DNA of 64,000 nucleotides from Terebella lapidaria (Eukaryota > Annelida > Polychaeta > Terebellida > Terebellidae). Location of the stretch: the NCBI GenBank assembly GCA_949152475.1, contig OX424560.1:41990719-42054718 (forward strand), in the 5' to 3' direction. The position numbers and the translations under genes are program-made. Below, piece by piece: positions 35,225 through 49,400 of the stretch. Each line of letters opens with the position of its first letter. The stretch's first letter is position 1. The notes below the pieces were generated by a model. That model did no database searches. It worked only from the letters and a program-made list of their open reading frames with translations, and was not told the origin of the DNA.

Positions 35225-36399
35225 CTGCTCTGAGAGGAGAAAAAGGTCACCTTCATTCCATTTTCTCCTAAATATTTTGATAAATCTTGGCTTTTTTATG
35301 CGTAAAAGATCCAAACTGTACAATAAACAAAAAATCTGCAAAGTATCAGCTTCCATTTTGTAAATACTGTTGTAGATTATAATCGATAGGGGGCAGCGGT
35401 GTTTCATGGTTCACATTTCATTGACCAGGGGGCAGGAGCTCACAGACCGACATTTACAGAACACGAACATTATGATAGAATATATTCGCATCATAATGCC
35501 GTTATGTTTGTCCATAGATAAATGTTAATTTATTGACGGACGAACGGGAATGGTTCGGGTTTATATCTGCCATATATTTCTGGATCTGTAGATTTATATA
35601 AGATAATAATAATAATAGATATATATGTTGTAAGTAGATAGGTAATATTTACGCAATAAACATGTTATACGCAGCCATGGCAGGGTCACTTATAGGCTGA
35701 TAAAAGTTCTAGATTACCCAGTATAGGAGCAGGGACAGATGAAGAAATATCAACTGTGAACAGAATACGTCAGCGGGCCTGGGCATTATCAGGGGCATAA
35801 GTTCAAACCACGATTTTTTAGGTCCTGAGTAGCTTACTGGCCTTTCATGTGTATAAATTCCATTTGTGTTTATTACCCTTTTCAAGCTCATTGAGATAAA
35901 TGTAAAAAAAAAAATTATATAGATCTAGTATATAAAAAATATTTCCAGTTCTCGTCTCGATTTGGCATATTGGGCCTGTTGAAAAGTCCCAAAACCAGAG
36001 CATATTTTATGACAAATCATTCTGTAATACTTTATTAAACTATCCAGTTATAAATTGCATTGATTACCCATTGATGTCTTTGATTTGAAAAGTTTGTAGT
36101 AAAAAAAAATGTAAAGGGAAGCAGTTCATTTGGCCCGACATCTGGGGCCCGATGGAGTTTTTTCATAAGCAATCTAGCCTTTATCATGTTCTGTGTTAGC
36201 TTCTAGCCTATCCTGATTTTAAAATGCAAGCACTCACTATTATGGGGGGGGGGGGGGGGGTAGAATATAGAAGCTATAATTTAAAGTGCACTGACCCCAG
36301 TTATCTGCATTCAAATCCGGTATGCACTACTGAATATTGAATACGATAATGTTTATTTCAACAACAAAATCACGTTCATAATTTTATTCCCTTCAACAG
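35225..36399. other. Left subterminal region of the P-type transposon
   Basis: Between the left terminal repeat and the first coding exon of the plus-strand gene. Probably its promoter and 5' untranslated region; an acceptor (TTCAACAG) at 36,399 suggests an upstream non-coding exon. A G run lies at about 36,243-36,260. Confidence 0.5.
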
Positions 36400-36425
36400 G
36401 TCATTTCATTGTCCACAAAGATACC

Positions 36426-39400
36426 ATGTCATTTAGTGCATGGAATCAGGAGCTTGTGTCATTGTATCAAGTGAGAATATAAATTAAAATATGTACATAT
36501 TACATGGAGAAGAAATGCTGTAAAGGGATTTTCTCTCTCTATATATATAGAGAATCTAGAGGCATATTTTAATAATTTCATTTTAGGTACAAGTATCATA
36601 GGCATGTTCCACATGTATATTTCACTTTTGTACAGAGTCTTGATTCAGCCCAAAACGTAAATGAAGCCACAAAAATATTGGAAGAGATCGTTTTGGTAAA
36701 AACCTTTACTGTGTTCATTGAAAAAAAAAATCATATATTTTCAACTCAATTAAATTGGGAAGAAAATAAATTTATATGGTGATAAATCCAAATAATTACT
36801 AGTATTCATTGAAAAACAAGAACTATTCATGAAACACAATATTGAAAACATCAAGAATCAATTATTTATAATTTAATAAACTTAATTGACAGGATACTGA
36901 CAAATCTGAAGAAGCTGACATAAACGGTCACCAGAACACAGGGATGGTATGTACAAATATTTTATCAGAATAATAACCATGGATAAAAACAGACACCTTT
37001 TAGACAATATTTTTTATTGTAAAATGATTGCAAATGCGTGTCAAGCACAGGAGATAGTAGGTTATGTTACATAAATATGTTGAGTATAGATTTAAAAAAT
37101 TTACAATATCACCACCAATTTCACAAAGCTTTGCTATGACTCATAAATGTACATTTGAACCCACAGAGACCATGCGTGACTGATGACATAATGCGCAAGG
37201 CCGTAGATTATCTGGAAAAACAAAGCTCGGTAGTCGTTCCCAAAAGTTCAGATGACAGTGAGTGTACACTTCATAATTATCATGTTATATAAATTTAGTA
37301 TGATGGTTTACACATTAAAGCATAACTGATCTACCGGTCAATAAATGTATTTAATTAATATTTTGCTGGTCTCTTATACAATTGTGTATAATATTTGGAC
37401 AATATGGGGTTTTATGCACGAGGGCCAAATCTTTTAGAAGGCCAATAAGAAGCGCAGGGCTTCTTTAATGCTTGGCCCGAGGGTTTCTTGAAGGCTTGAC
37501 TAGAGGGCACGAAATCCCATATTGTGCAATGAAACGTTTATCATATGCCAATCGATGTTAGTGAACTTTTATTGTGTTAGAATGACAGAATCATTGCCGT
37601 ATAGAAAGAAATAAGCAAGAAATTTATCCGATGCACACACCATTTCAGTGAATTTTGATTACTGTATAATAGCATTAACTAAGCTATTTGCATTGACTGT
37701 CATTTTGGCATATATGATAATACAGTTTATGAAAAATATATTTCATAAAAAAGGCCAAAAAAATTATTATGGTTCTGGTTATTAGGGTTCAAGAAAAATT
37801 TTTGCATTAGCAAAATTTTCAACAATTTCATTTTAGCTACTGGTAAATGATAAGGTAAAATATTGCACATTTGGCCAACCACTCTCCCCTAAAATTTGCT
37901 GATGATGACTGAGCCTTTTGGAAAATATTAGCCCAAACCCTAAGACAGGTTAACGGACAATTTTGGTTTGGCCATGGCAGCATTGGCAAGTAACAGACCT
38001 TGAGATTTACCAATCAAGGTTCGCAGTGTGAACATATGACATTGAGATTTACCAATCAAGGTCATCCGTGTGAACATCGATGTCACCATTACATATATAC
38101 ATGTATATAATTATGTGTGCGGCATTTGATATTCTATATAGGCCGCTCAGGTCAATTTACACATTACCAGTCTGACATTTAGCACTCAAGGTCACAGAGG
38201 TACATGAAGATAATCTTTTGAAACAAAAATGTCAAATGTGATCAGACAGTTTTTGAGAAAATGGCTGCCAAAGTTCAAAATTGACCATTTTTCAACGAAA
38301 ACGTCCGCCATTTTGGAAAAAAATAAAAAAACAAAAAAATAAAAAATACCTACTCGAACTATTTCAATGTATATTTTCCAAAATTTTCAGAAAGATTGTA
38401 CCGTAAACTTTAAAGATAAAAATGTGGACGGACGACGACGACGATGGACGGACGGACGCCGGTCGCAATGCCATGGCAATAGGTTATCGGACCATAGGTC
38501 CGGTAACCTAAAAATACAAAAATAAAGAAACTACAAAAGTGTTGAAATATTTTTAGGCATTTTTTTCCCAAAATTTCAGGAAAATCCTTTCGTAAACTTT
38601 AAAGATATAAATGCGGTCGAACGACGGAGGCAATGCCACGAGTACTGACAATAGGTTATTGGACCATAGGTTAGGTAACCTAAAAAGTGTGATGCCATGA
38701 ATTTTAAGTGACTTTTGCCCCTAACCAGAACCATAATATTTTTCTTTGCTTAATCAAATAAATATAATACAAACAAATCACACAAAATAATTATTTTCAG
38801 TGCTTGAACTGGTCACCTTCATGAAGCCACTGGAGCAGTGTATAATCAGGGGGAAGCTGTCTGGTGCATCTCAAGATCGTTCATGGTCTAATTTCCACCA
38901 ATATATAGCATCTAATGTGGATAGAACAATCAAAAACATATCCCCACCCGATTTAACATTCCTTCAACTCAAAGTCTTTAGCATATTGATAGAAATTTGT
39001 TGGCCTAAACAAAGTCTACCTAACTACAACAAACCCCTTACAGATGGGGAATGTGAAATTGTATCCTACATTGCTGGTGCTGTCCTAAAAAAAATGTCCA
39101 ACAACAGAGAGTTTACTCCTGAAGTTCTTGGCGTCATAACTTGTACAGCTGAGGATGCCGCACACAAGAACATGACAAGTATGAAAGACAGGGGTGGGTT
39201 GACCTATGTCACCCAGAAAACTTTTGAGCTATTCAAAAAGTTAGAGTGTACATTCAGGGAGGTATCGGATAACAGTGTAGAAATCTCTAAGGAGGATTTT
39301 CTGCAAAAAAGCTCAATGCTGGAAGATGACTTTATAGCTTTATTCTCGGACATTGATCAAGATGAAGGATCTAGCAATCTTCCCATTGAACTCTTCTGTA

Positions 39401-39624
39401 AAATCCTCCAGTTGTTTTTCAGGATTAGAGTTCATCACCGATGCAAGGTGATGATGGAAACTTTTGCGAAAAAGCCATCCAAGGGCCAAAAAGGATTGCG
39501 AAAAAAATTTGAAGGAAAAATCTTCCTAAGGACAAAGATTAATACAATGTACACATACATGTATGTTAACATATACATTGTGAGCCAGGAACAATATAAT
39601 TTAAAAAATGATAGGGAACAATAA
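36426..39624 (+). CDS. Companion gene of the P-type transposon, five exons, function unknown
   Basis: Coding exons: 36,426-36,470; 36,636-36,695; 36,893-36,946; 37,167-37,257; 38,801-39,624. All boundaries are GT-AG and the phases agree (15, 20, 18 and 30 codons, one split codon, then 273 plus stop), giving about 357 residues. It begins MSFSAWNQELVSLYQ and continues through short acidic exons (SLDSAQNVNEATKILEEIVL, DTDKSEEADINGHQ) to a long last exon. That exon contains SYIAGAVLKKM (about 172-182), an alpha-helical middle, RVHHRCKVMMETF and a basic tail (KPSKGQKGLRKKFEGK). I do not recognise a family; the IAG-x-V word recalls a motif in C-terminal parts of some DNA transposases, but that is weak. 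It starts near the left end and converges on the transposase, 858 bp stop to stop. The exact C-terminus is uncertain (the last about 25 residues look less constrained). It could be a partner or regulator of transposition, or captured cargo. Confidence 0.75.
37928..38512 (+). mobile_element. Helentron-like element H2, copy 3, short
   Basis: H2 head variant (TTAGCCCAAACCCTAA, then CAGGTTAACGGAC) and complete hairpin tail, with most of the core missing. It lies in intron 4 of the companion gene. A second, more decayed H2 tail follows at 38,513-38,684, as if two 3' ends were in tandem. Confidence 0.8.
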
Positions 39625-40482
39625 TAACAGTCCTAAATGCCATGCAAGTGAGAAATTATAAGGAAAGTTACTGAATAGATTTAGAGCAAAATGTCTAAAA
39701 ATTTAAATATTTGCTACTTAACCTATTTGAGATTCTATTTTTTGGCTTATTTTTTGAGTTTTGGGAGCGAATCAAGGCCTACTATATTCATTAACCTTGC
39801 AAATGCCTGAGATGCCATACTTTTGCAAAATTTGAAAAAAAAATTACAAATTTTGATAAAATGACCATAAAAAAATATGTAACGGATGGTTGCAACGCCA
39901 TGCCAGTAGATTATTCGAAAATAGGTAAGGTAACCGAAAAAAAATCAAATACACTAATACATTTTGGTATATTAGTTTTTTGCTCACCATGTATATTATA
40001 CCAATATGTACACCACTATGGTTTTGCATGTACTTCAAAATTATTGTTAATGATATAAGAAATGATATCATTGTACATATGATTGTTGCGCTACTAATCA
40101 CATATATGTTGCAAGTTGGTGTTTGCCAGTGATATGAATTAATATACCGCTGCATGTTAACAGATAAAAAACATTGGTATACATGATGGCTTACAGAGTT
40201 TGTGTTTGTTTTACTTATGCACATGTTACATTACGTAACATTATATACTTTTCTTGCATTTTCAAAGCACATATTTACATAGGTTTTGCAATTCACAATC
40301 TACTGAAATACATGTATATGTACCTTCACCTTCATCATATCTTCCATACATAAAAACCACATTATGTGCAAACATGCATATTTACAACTTTATATATGCA
40401 CCAAAAGTTAAACACCGCTAACTAAATATTATGAATACCCGGTACATTCAAAAGCCTGTGATTACAGATTGGTCATGAAACC
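39625..40482. other. Convergent intergenic region inside the transposon
   Basis: Lies between the stop codons of the two convergent genes and should hold both 3' untranslated regions. A decayed H2 tail (AACGCCATGCCAGTAGATTA) is at 39,892-39,940. No clear AATAAA near either stop. Confidence 0.5.
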
Positions 40483-43400
40483 CTATCGCTTTCGTTTTTT
40501 CACGGGTGAGGCGACCACAGTGATGGACTGGTCCTGTTGAACATTCCCTTTCCTCCTCATGGCTTGTGAGACCGTTCTTTGGATCCTCAACTTGTTCTCT
40601 TGGTAGCTATAACATAAAACGAGATACAAGCACATGCACCAAAACGTTTGTATACTAATAAGTTAATTTTGATGAATATATCTTACTCTGGTATTGTGTA
40701 AATTAAAAATTGTATTGGCAACTCATTTCGGTACACGTTCCCGGAATAGAGATTTTTTTCGCACTGAGCACTTATTATGTAATTTGTAGTTCTTTTAATT
40801 GCTCAAATATATTCACACTAGCATTTCTGCATGGATACAGGTTCATTATTGTCAACTTGAGATCATAAATATGAAACATATGAACAACAAACAAAAATTA
40901 CCCGAAACTGAACAGTGTTGGGTTATCTGATCGACGACCCAGACCCCTGTGATGCCCAAAGTGGAGCTCCAATGGATCCTGACAGAAGGAATTTGTATAC
41001 ACTTCCTTCAAGCCATTCTCCAGCAGAAATTTGGTGGCTCCAACCATGGCTTTCACTGAAATTCAGGGTTTGCATGTCAATGTATTTACAGTATCTAAAA
41101 GTATACCCCCATTAAAAAATTGAATGATTATTAATAACATTTCATATTACTATTCACACCTGTGCTCACGATGCCTTTGTAAGTTTGATGTGACAGGAAC
41201 ATCTTCACTTTTTCTGCTTTAGTGAAGTCTTGCCTCTCTTGGACAGATTTTTGCCACCTCTCTAAGTAGGCAAGGAACTCATCTGTCAAGAACTAAAAAA
41301 TCAAAAATTGTTCATCAGCAAAATGTGATACATGTATATCAATTTCACTGTTACTATGGTTAGCTATATTCATAATCATGTAACTTTTACACACCAGGAA
41401 CCTTGTGTCATTCACATCTCTGTAAGGTAGCAGGTCTGGCTTCCTCTTCTTTTGTCCTTCGAAATCGGAGCGCACATTCAGGCAGTCGAAGAATCGATCC
41501 ATCAAACTGATGAAGTTTGCAGTTTCTTGGACAGCGTCATCACCTTGTCTCATAACACATGCCACTGAAGAACTCAGGACCTGGAAATGAGGAAACTGAA
41601 TATTCCTATATATGAAAATCTATTACCATTTTTAAAATTCACACAATGTACATGTATCCAAACAAAGTTATCTGGTATGACTTTTTAATTGCATCTAAGG
41701 TGGGGTAAATTGAATAAAGAAATTTATCAAAATACATACATACTTGAACAGCAAGATTGACTTTCATCACTGAATAAGAATTGAGTTGTATGTGACTGGC
41801 TGTCAGTTTGGTTTTCCTCAACTCTGTTTCTTTGTCAGACTCGTAGACGTCCCTGACATGTGACCACAAGAGGTGACGACCATTGTTCTGTTGAAATACG
41901 TATATTTTGAATGAAACTATTTGTCAATGTGTAGAAGTATTTTGGCTATTTTGATTTAGAGTTATGTGTATCTCCAACATTATTTATATAAAACATGTTC
42001 GTATTTCATGACAAAATGATTACAAAATATTTCGGAAATAAAACACTAACCCAAGGGCTAGGTTAGGTTACCGGACAATTTTGATTCAAGGACAAACTAT
42101 ATATATCACAGAGGTACAAAAGGGGAAACCAAATACTCGAAAATGATCAGACATGTTTTGAGAAAATGGCTGATAAAAGTGAACGTTTTTGGTCAAAATT
42201 GGCCGCCATTTTGAGACTAATGCGAATATCAAAAAAATTAAAATGAACATTTAATGGAAATGTTTTTAGGTATTTTTGTGCCAAATTCTATATAGATTTT
42301 ACTGTAAACATTAAAGATAAAAATGTGAACGGACGGACCACTGACGGACGACGGACGCAACGCCACGACAATAGGTTATCGGACCAAGGTCTGGTAACCT
42401 GAAAATTAGTGTTTACCCAGAGGTATCTTGTGTTGAGGCCGGAGCCAAAATTGGCCAAGTTATTTCTAGCTGTTTTCATGATGTGGGGCACATCCGAGAA
42501 GAAGTAAATCATCCTGTCTGGGGCATATAGGTTTCGAGTGCAGTGGTCTCCTCCATGAATGGCAACAAATCGTTGGTTTGGTGAAGCCTTGTCGGCAGTT
42601 GAAGCAATAACCTGAATAAAGAAATACTACATATGCACCCTTTGGGGAGTATGCATATAATTTATATACATGTACATATATATATGTATATATATATATA
42701 TATATATATTAATGCAATTGAACAGGTGAATAATTTATCTGATATTTTGCAAAGTATGATGAACTAAACCATTTTTTAGCATTAAATAGATGAAACATTT
42801 ATAACTACCGGGGTCTGTATAAATTGTGTAACTTGATATAAACTATTTGAAAAAACATTTTCAAATATGCCTTATGTATTTTGAAAATAACACCAAAAAT
42901 ATAAACAATCATGTCAACATCTTACCTGTAAACAATCTTAAGTGATTGTACCAAAACCTTCAAGTTGCATGTCCGTTCCAAGTGGTACACTGCTTCCCAG
43001 AACAGTGGATATAACTGATCTGAACGTGCACTCTTCGTGCCGAAATAGCCGAGAGAGAACTTGATCTTGGAATTCTTTGAGATGCCCACTACCATGAAAA
43101 CCAGCACATGGTTGGCCGTTGCATGATCGTCATAGCAGAAACCCACCATTTGACCACTTCTCTCACTGTAAACCTGTTTGAAACCCACCAAATTAATTAT
43201 TTTCAAACATGTTAGATATATGACCATTTAATAATTTTAAATGATATCATAATATACATGTACAAAGCTTTCCATATAAATACAATGGTGAAACAAAAAA
43301 CGTGCCACAATACGATTTTTCTTTATTACATGTAGCAAATGATATGTACATGTACCTGTATGTGTACATGAACTTAGCCATGAACTTCAACCTAGCAAGG

Positions 43401-46400
43401 TTGAGATAACAAGCTTTTCGACCGGTTGGGCATTATTCAACTTCAACATATTGGTTTTACATACATGTACTAGAACAGTATGTTATAATCAGGTTCAATT
43501 ACAGAATGGTTAGGTTAGGTACCCTAACACAAATCAGACTCGAGCAAGCTCAACTGAACTCAACAGTCAATTCTCAGCACTCACGTTGAGGGCATAATAG
43601 AAATTTGCTCTAACTTGATTTGTATTGCTCTCAAATCCCTCAACATGAAGAAAATATCATGAATATGATATTGCATGTTTTCATGAAATTATTGGAATTT
43701 TACCAGGTCCTCTTTGACTGACATCTCATCATGCATCAGAACAACCCATCTCTCGTTTTCTGGTAGGCTTGATGTCTGATGTTTCAGCTCGCCTATGACC
43801 TATAAAAATTTATTGCAATTGTCGCCGTTTGGAAGTAGACTCCAGGACACACAGGTAGAATCAGTGCAGTTTATTCACAGTGTTGTATAATACAAGTGCG
43901 ATGATGAATGTCAGACTGGCAAGTGGCAACTGAACTTGGCGCCAAAGCCTTTTATAGTATTTTCTTACAGTGGAAGTGACGTCATTAGTGGAATTACCAT
44001 ACTACAACAAATAATAACTATTAGGAATAACTTTAGCTCCAACCCATAAATGAATACCCGGCTACATACTTCCCCACAAAAACAAATGTCGTCCTCGACA
44101 TTATGAAATATACAGAAAAAAAGACTAATGCAGAACTCAGAACAACATCCGAAATACTGATCCTGTGAAATATTACAAGTGAAACCAATAAGCAATACAT
44201 GTACAATTGGTAGATATAAAGTAAGCATAGTGATATGCAAATAAATATTGGAAATAACACCAATACTAAAGAAGACCAGGAGTATACAAAATACTACACC
44301 AGGGTCAACTACCACAGTTGTTCAATAAATAATGGCTTCAAAATAGATCCGAGGAGAATGAACTCCACCAAAAAATAAACTTGTAACAACAGGATACCAG
44401 TATAAAGAGGCGGTTCGCAACGACACAGACATTGAGCTAAGTTCAAATATGAGAGTATTATCGATACTAAACTATAACACCGGTGAACAAACTATTACAC
44501 ACGAAGTAAGGTAATTATCAAAAACCATTAGAGCACTGAATGCAATTAACACACACTATCAGATATTTTAGTTCTGCCACGAAAATACACACTAACAAAT
44601 AACGAACTCCCTGCTAGACGTAGCTAGTCATGCCTCGACCAAGTGAAGAGTGTACATTGTAGAGATATTACCGCGATTAATCACTACAAAAGTATACAAT
44701 ACACTATAACTAAACAAATCAGATAAGTGTAGAGAAAGAACACACTTATGCGTAACCAGAAAAATAGAATTATATATATCTGGTAAAATAAATTACTAAC
44801 CTGAACCACACACCATGAAATGACAACCTGACGATGTCATAAATCAAACACCAAGTCCTGCTAGACAACAGCTAGTCATGCTTTTCCAACACACCAAAAA
44901 GTTATCATAATGCAAATCATGAAATGCAATGACAATATTAATTGAAATATATTCAAATATATTACCAAACTTCATTCACAGTAAATAAATACGCCATTAT
45001 TGGATAATCTATTAAACAAGTTAATTACTGTAGTCAAAATATTTTTACTAACTCCATAGGGAAACTGGTTAATACAATAATATTAATGTGGAACCTGAAG
45101 TCATCATAACTGTACAGTGCAAGTGGAACATTTAAAAAACCCTGATGATACTTTTTAGCTAACTTACACACAACTATATTTACAAATTCTCAAGCAATGA
45201 ATAATATATACAAATGATGACCATACAAACAAATGAATATTACAAAATATTACAAAGACCAGTTGATCAGCAGCAAAACCCGTAGGCTCATACACAAAAT
45301 ATGTTTTCAAACTTGGTAGAACTGACCCAAGAACCTTTGGCAGTGAAATATGAACAAATACATTAATCAGCGTTTCAACAGTTACAAAGGTATTTTGGAA
45401 ACGAATAATAAAATGTTCCGATAAGAGTGTCATTCAAAGAAACCATGTGCGCGCTCCATGAAGATCTAGGAACGACAGGTCCATCGAAGACGGAGAATGG
45501 CGTGTCCATAGCAAACCGGGTCGCATGCGGGAATCTACCCATCACAGCGTGGTCGCGGGAATCTCACCCATTGTGCGATCCGCGGGAATTCTACCCATCA
45601 GCATGACGATACGAGCGTAGACAACAGTCCAGAAAAAAACTTACAGGAACAGTCCAGTGGATACGGCACACGGAGACGGAGCGCAGTGTAGAAAATACCG
45701 GAGACTTCACAATCACCTCACACACTGGGTCGCTCGGCCGTAGAAAATCAATAAACGAGAACGTTTTGAGTTGAAACGGGCTGCTGATCAACGTCGGTCC
45801 ACTTGCCAGCCGAAGGCGATGATCGTGCAGAAATGAACTAAACAAGTGTAGAAATTCGCTACCTGTGTGCCCTGCTTGCTGACCATCCCCGATATTGGAA
45901 GGATGGCTCACGGCGAAATATTCGTTTATCCTGCCGACTGCGCCATTTGTCGCCGTTTGGAAGTAGACTCCAGGACACACAGGTAGAATCAGTGCAGTTT
46001 ATTCACAGTGTTGTATAATACAAGTGCGATGATGAATGTCAGACTGGCAAGTGGCAACTGAACTTGGCGCCAAAGCCTTTTATAGTATTTTCTTACAGTG
46101 GAAGTGACGTCATTAGTGGAATTACCATACTACAACAAATAATAACTATTAGGAATAACTTTAGCTCCAACCCATAAATGAATACCCGGCTACATAATAA
46201 CTGTCAGAACTATTTAAAACTTGTGCAACATAAATTAAAGAAATTGCAGTGGCAATATTATTATTCATAATAATAACTATTCATAACATTTATGACCTCA
46301 GCATTGAAGCCTTGAGATGGGTTTACAGCATTGCTGTAGTCCCTCAAGGTAGTTTCTCCTGGCAATTTCAACACCCCTGTGGCTCTCAGTGTCCGATACG

Positions 46401-49400
46401 CTTGAGGGCTTTGGGAATGAAGTAAAAGCGCCAAACGGATCATCATCGGATGCCACCTATTAAATAAAGTTATGGAACATTCTATCAGCTATATCACATA
46501 TAATGGACATACCAATTTAATAACACGAAAAAATAAATATGATTCTTGCTATAAATTAAGTGCACTTTACAAAACACCTTACATTACATTTATTATCTTC
46601 TCTCTGAAAGACTTTTTTTTTAACAAAATGTTTTTAAATCAGTAGGACAATGGAATATATGATTATTGTGAAGCACAATGATTAAATTTTTACATTTCAT
46701 ATCATGATTAGCTATCACTTTGACAATAGGTAATACAACCAAAGGTCAAATAACTTACATGTACAAACAAATGAAAAAATACCTTTGTCCAGTGCTTGTA
46801 CGGTGGAAATTCTTCACTTGTTCCTCCCAGAACAACTTTATGAACGGATCAGACAAGTTCTCGTTACCGAGTATTGATGAAAGCGAAGTATGTAGCTTCT
46901 GAGACACAGGTACAGCTTCATCATTTATTCGCTTCCTCAGAGATTGCACCTCCTTCTCAAGTGAAGTGGTCAACTTTCGCTGCAATATCAGGGCCTTTTC
47001 CAGGCTTCCTCTAGCAACCTAAAAAAGAGACTAGATGTCAAGGCCTACTTATGCATAGGATCATGTCTTTGTTAGGCGCACATATAATTATACAAAACAT
47101 TAGCCCTAATGGTTAGATAGGTTACAGAACAATTTTAGTTCAACATGTTCAAGCTCCACAAGTGAAATATGACCTTGGCATTCATTTGAGGTAATAATTG
47201 TAAATCCAAATGTCAATATCAGGTGTGCTGCAACGACTTTCTTCATGTTCATAATATAAGCATATTAAATACAGTATACCAGTATCTTGCCGTAGAGACC
47301 AATCTAAACACATCAGTTATGTGCAAGTGTGTCCGATATGAAATTTAGATTTAGCAATCAAGGTATGCCCAATATATGACTTTATATAAGATTATAATAT
47401 AAACATAAGCCCTACTTAGGAATGTTATTGACTCATATGGCAATCTGTTAATATTGGGTATTTTTGGGCTTTTCCAGCCCACATATAGGCCCAACATTTT
47501 AAAAGGCAACAAAACACCAAAAATAAGTTTTGTTTCTTTTTCCTCTAAATCTATTTGATCAGTTATGAGGTTTTTGTATCAAAACATGCTAATTAGGAGC
47601 TTTGACATTGCCTATAAATATAAAATGAAATGTGTCATGAAAAAGGCAATGAGTGGGAGAGAGGGGTTAACCAATATCCATTTATGTTTGTTTCATGATT
47701 TCAGAGATTCAATATTAAAGAAACTGTCCCCATGATTGAAGTTGCCACCACACTTCAAATTTGCTTCCAATGCTCCTGTAACGAAAAATTGAAAATGATG
47801 AATCAACAATATTAAATTTAAGGCTCTATAACAGTTCATCCATGATACATTATATACCTAAAACATTGTTGTGTATAATAATGGAAAAATAATATGTACT
47901 CTCATGCAGTTAGAATATGCGAGAAACATCAACAGTTGGAGATGACACACAGAACAAGCAACAGGAATTAGGTACATCATGAGAGGTATTATACACATAC
48001 ATTATGAGGGAAATAGGAGTAATGGTATATATACCTAAAAACGCACAATAGCCAGATTTAAATTGAAATATTAAAAGTTAGAAATGAAATTCAGCAGGTC
48101 GGAAGACACGTCTAAAAATGGTACTTATATACATGTAGTTTAGTGGTTAATTGTAGTTATGGGAAAAAAATTATAATAATGAGAGAGATGTTGGACAGCT
48201 GATGCTCTGCCATTGAGCTATCTGAACTTCCTTTCACATTCAGAGCAGGAATCGAACCTACAACCTCAAGCTGCTGTAAATTATAAATGGAGTTGGGATA
48301 GGTGAAAAAAGGAGAGGGTTCAGATAAGATACGAGAAAAAAGTGAAACAAAATACCGGTACCGGGCAGGCACATCATATATGTTAAACATACACTTACGA
48401 GATATGGAATACACAGTGTAATAATTGAAATTATAATAGACAGAAGGACAAAAAGTATGAAACTTATTTTAATGGCTTAATGTAGTGACAGGTACCAATA
48501 TATTAAGAGATATTTTATACATTTTATGCTTTGCCATTGAGCTGTCTGAAATTCTTTTCACATTTAATAGAACATAGTTAGAAAATAATACCTCCACCTG
48601 GATACTACAGGGAAGCAGGTAAAGAAATAGTAAATGATTTGAATTTCACACTATGAAGAAATTTACAAACTTCGAATGAAATAATTCATGCACAAAATCT
48701 AAGCAATACGGGTTTTCTGACAATAAAATAGTAATACATATTTGTAGTACCTTATGAACCGATAAATTTAATCATGTACAAGAAAGAAATTATTGATCTA
48801 TGTAACAAGTTACATGAATTTGAAAAAAATTAGGCCAAGGGCCAAAGATAGGTTACCGGACAATGTTTAATATTTTAGGTATTAGCCAGGTCACTGGTTG
48901 AATTCAAGGTCAAGAGAATATTCAGCATATATAACATTAAGCATATATCATGTCCACAGTTGATTGCTAAGCTGTAAGTTCAATAATCAGAGAGAGATTA
49001 GCAATTTTATGCTGTAGCCTTGAAAATGAAGGGGTAAAGGTCAAATTCAAGGTCATCAAAATATTCAGTGTATATCATTTTCTATATCATGTATATCATG
49101 TCCACAATTGATTCCCAAGCCATACAGTCAATAGAGGAGCAAGATATGAGCCAGTTTGTCCTTGGACCTTAGAAATGAGGTCAGAGGTCAAATTCAAGGT
49201 CACGAGAATATTCAGCATATATCATTTCCTATATGTGTACAATTGATTCCTAAGCTGTAAAATCGATAATAAGTGAGATATTAGCCATTTTGTCCTGTGA
49301 CCTTGAAAATGAGGTCAAAGGTCAAATTCAAGGTCATGACAATAATCTGCATATATCATTTCCTATATGTTCATAATTGATTGCTAAGCTGTAAAGTCGA

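Noticed and set aside
35101-35230. Shared sequence at 35.1 and 56.5 kb as a duplicated host promoter
   Set aside because: The orientation is inverted, the match ends sharply at 35,124 and 56,595, and GTCAGAT lies just outside both; terminal repeats of one transposon explain this better.
44069-45947. Coding capacity inside the LTR element
   Set aside because: Only short frames without recognisable gag, protease, reverse-transcriptase or integrase blocks.
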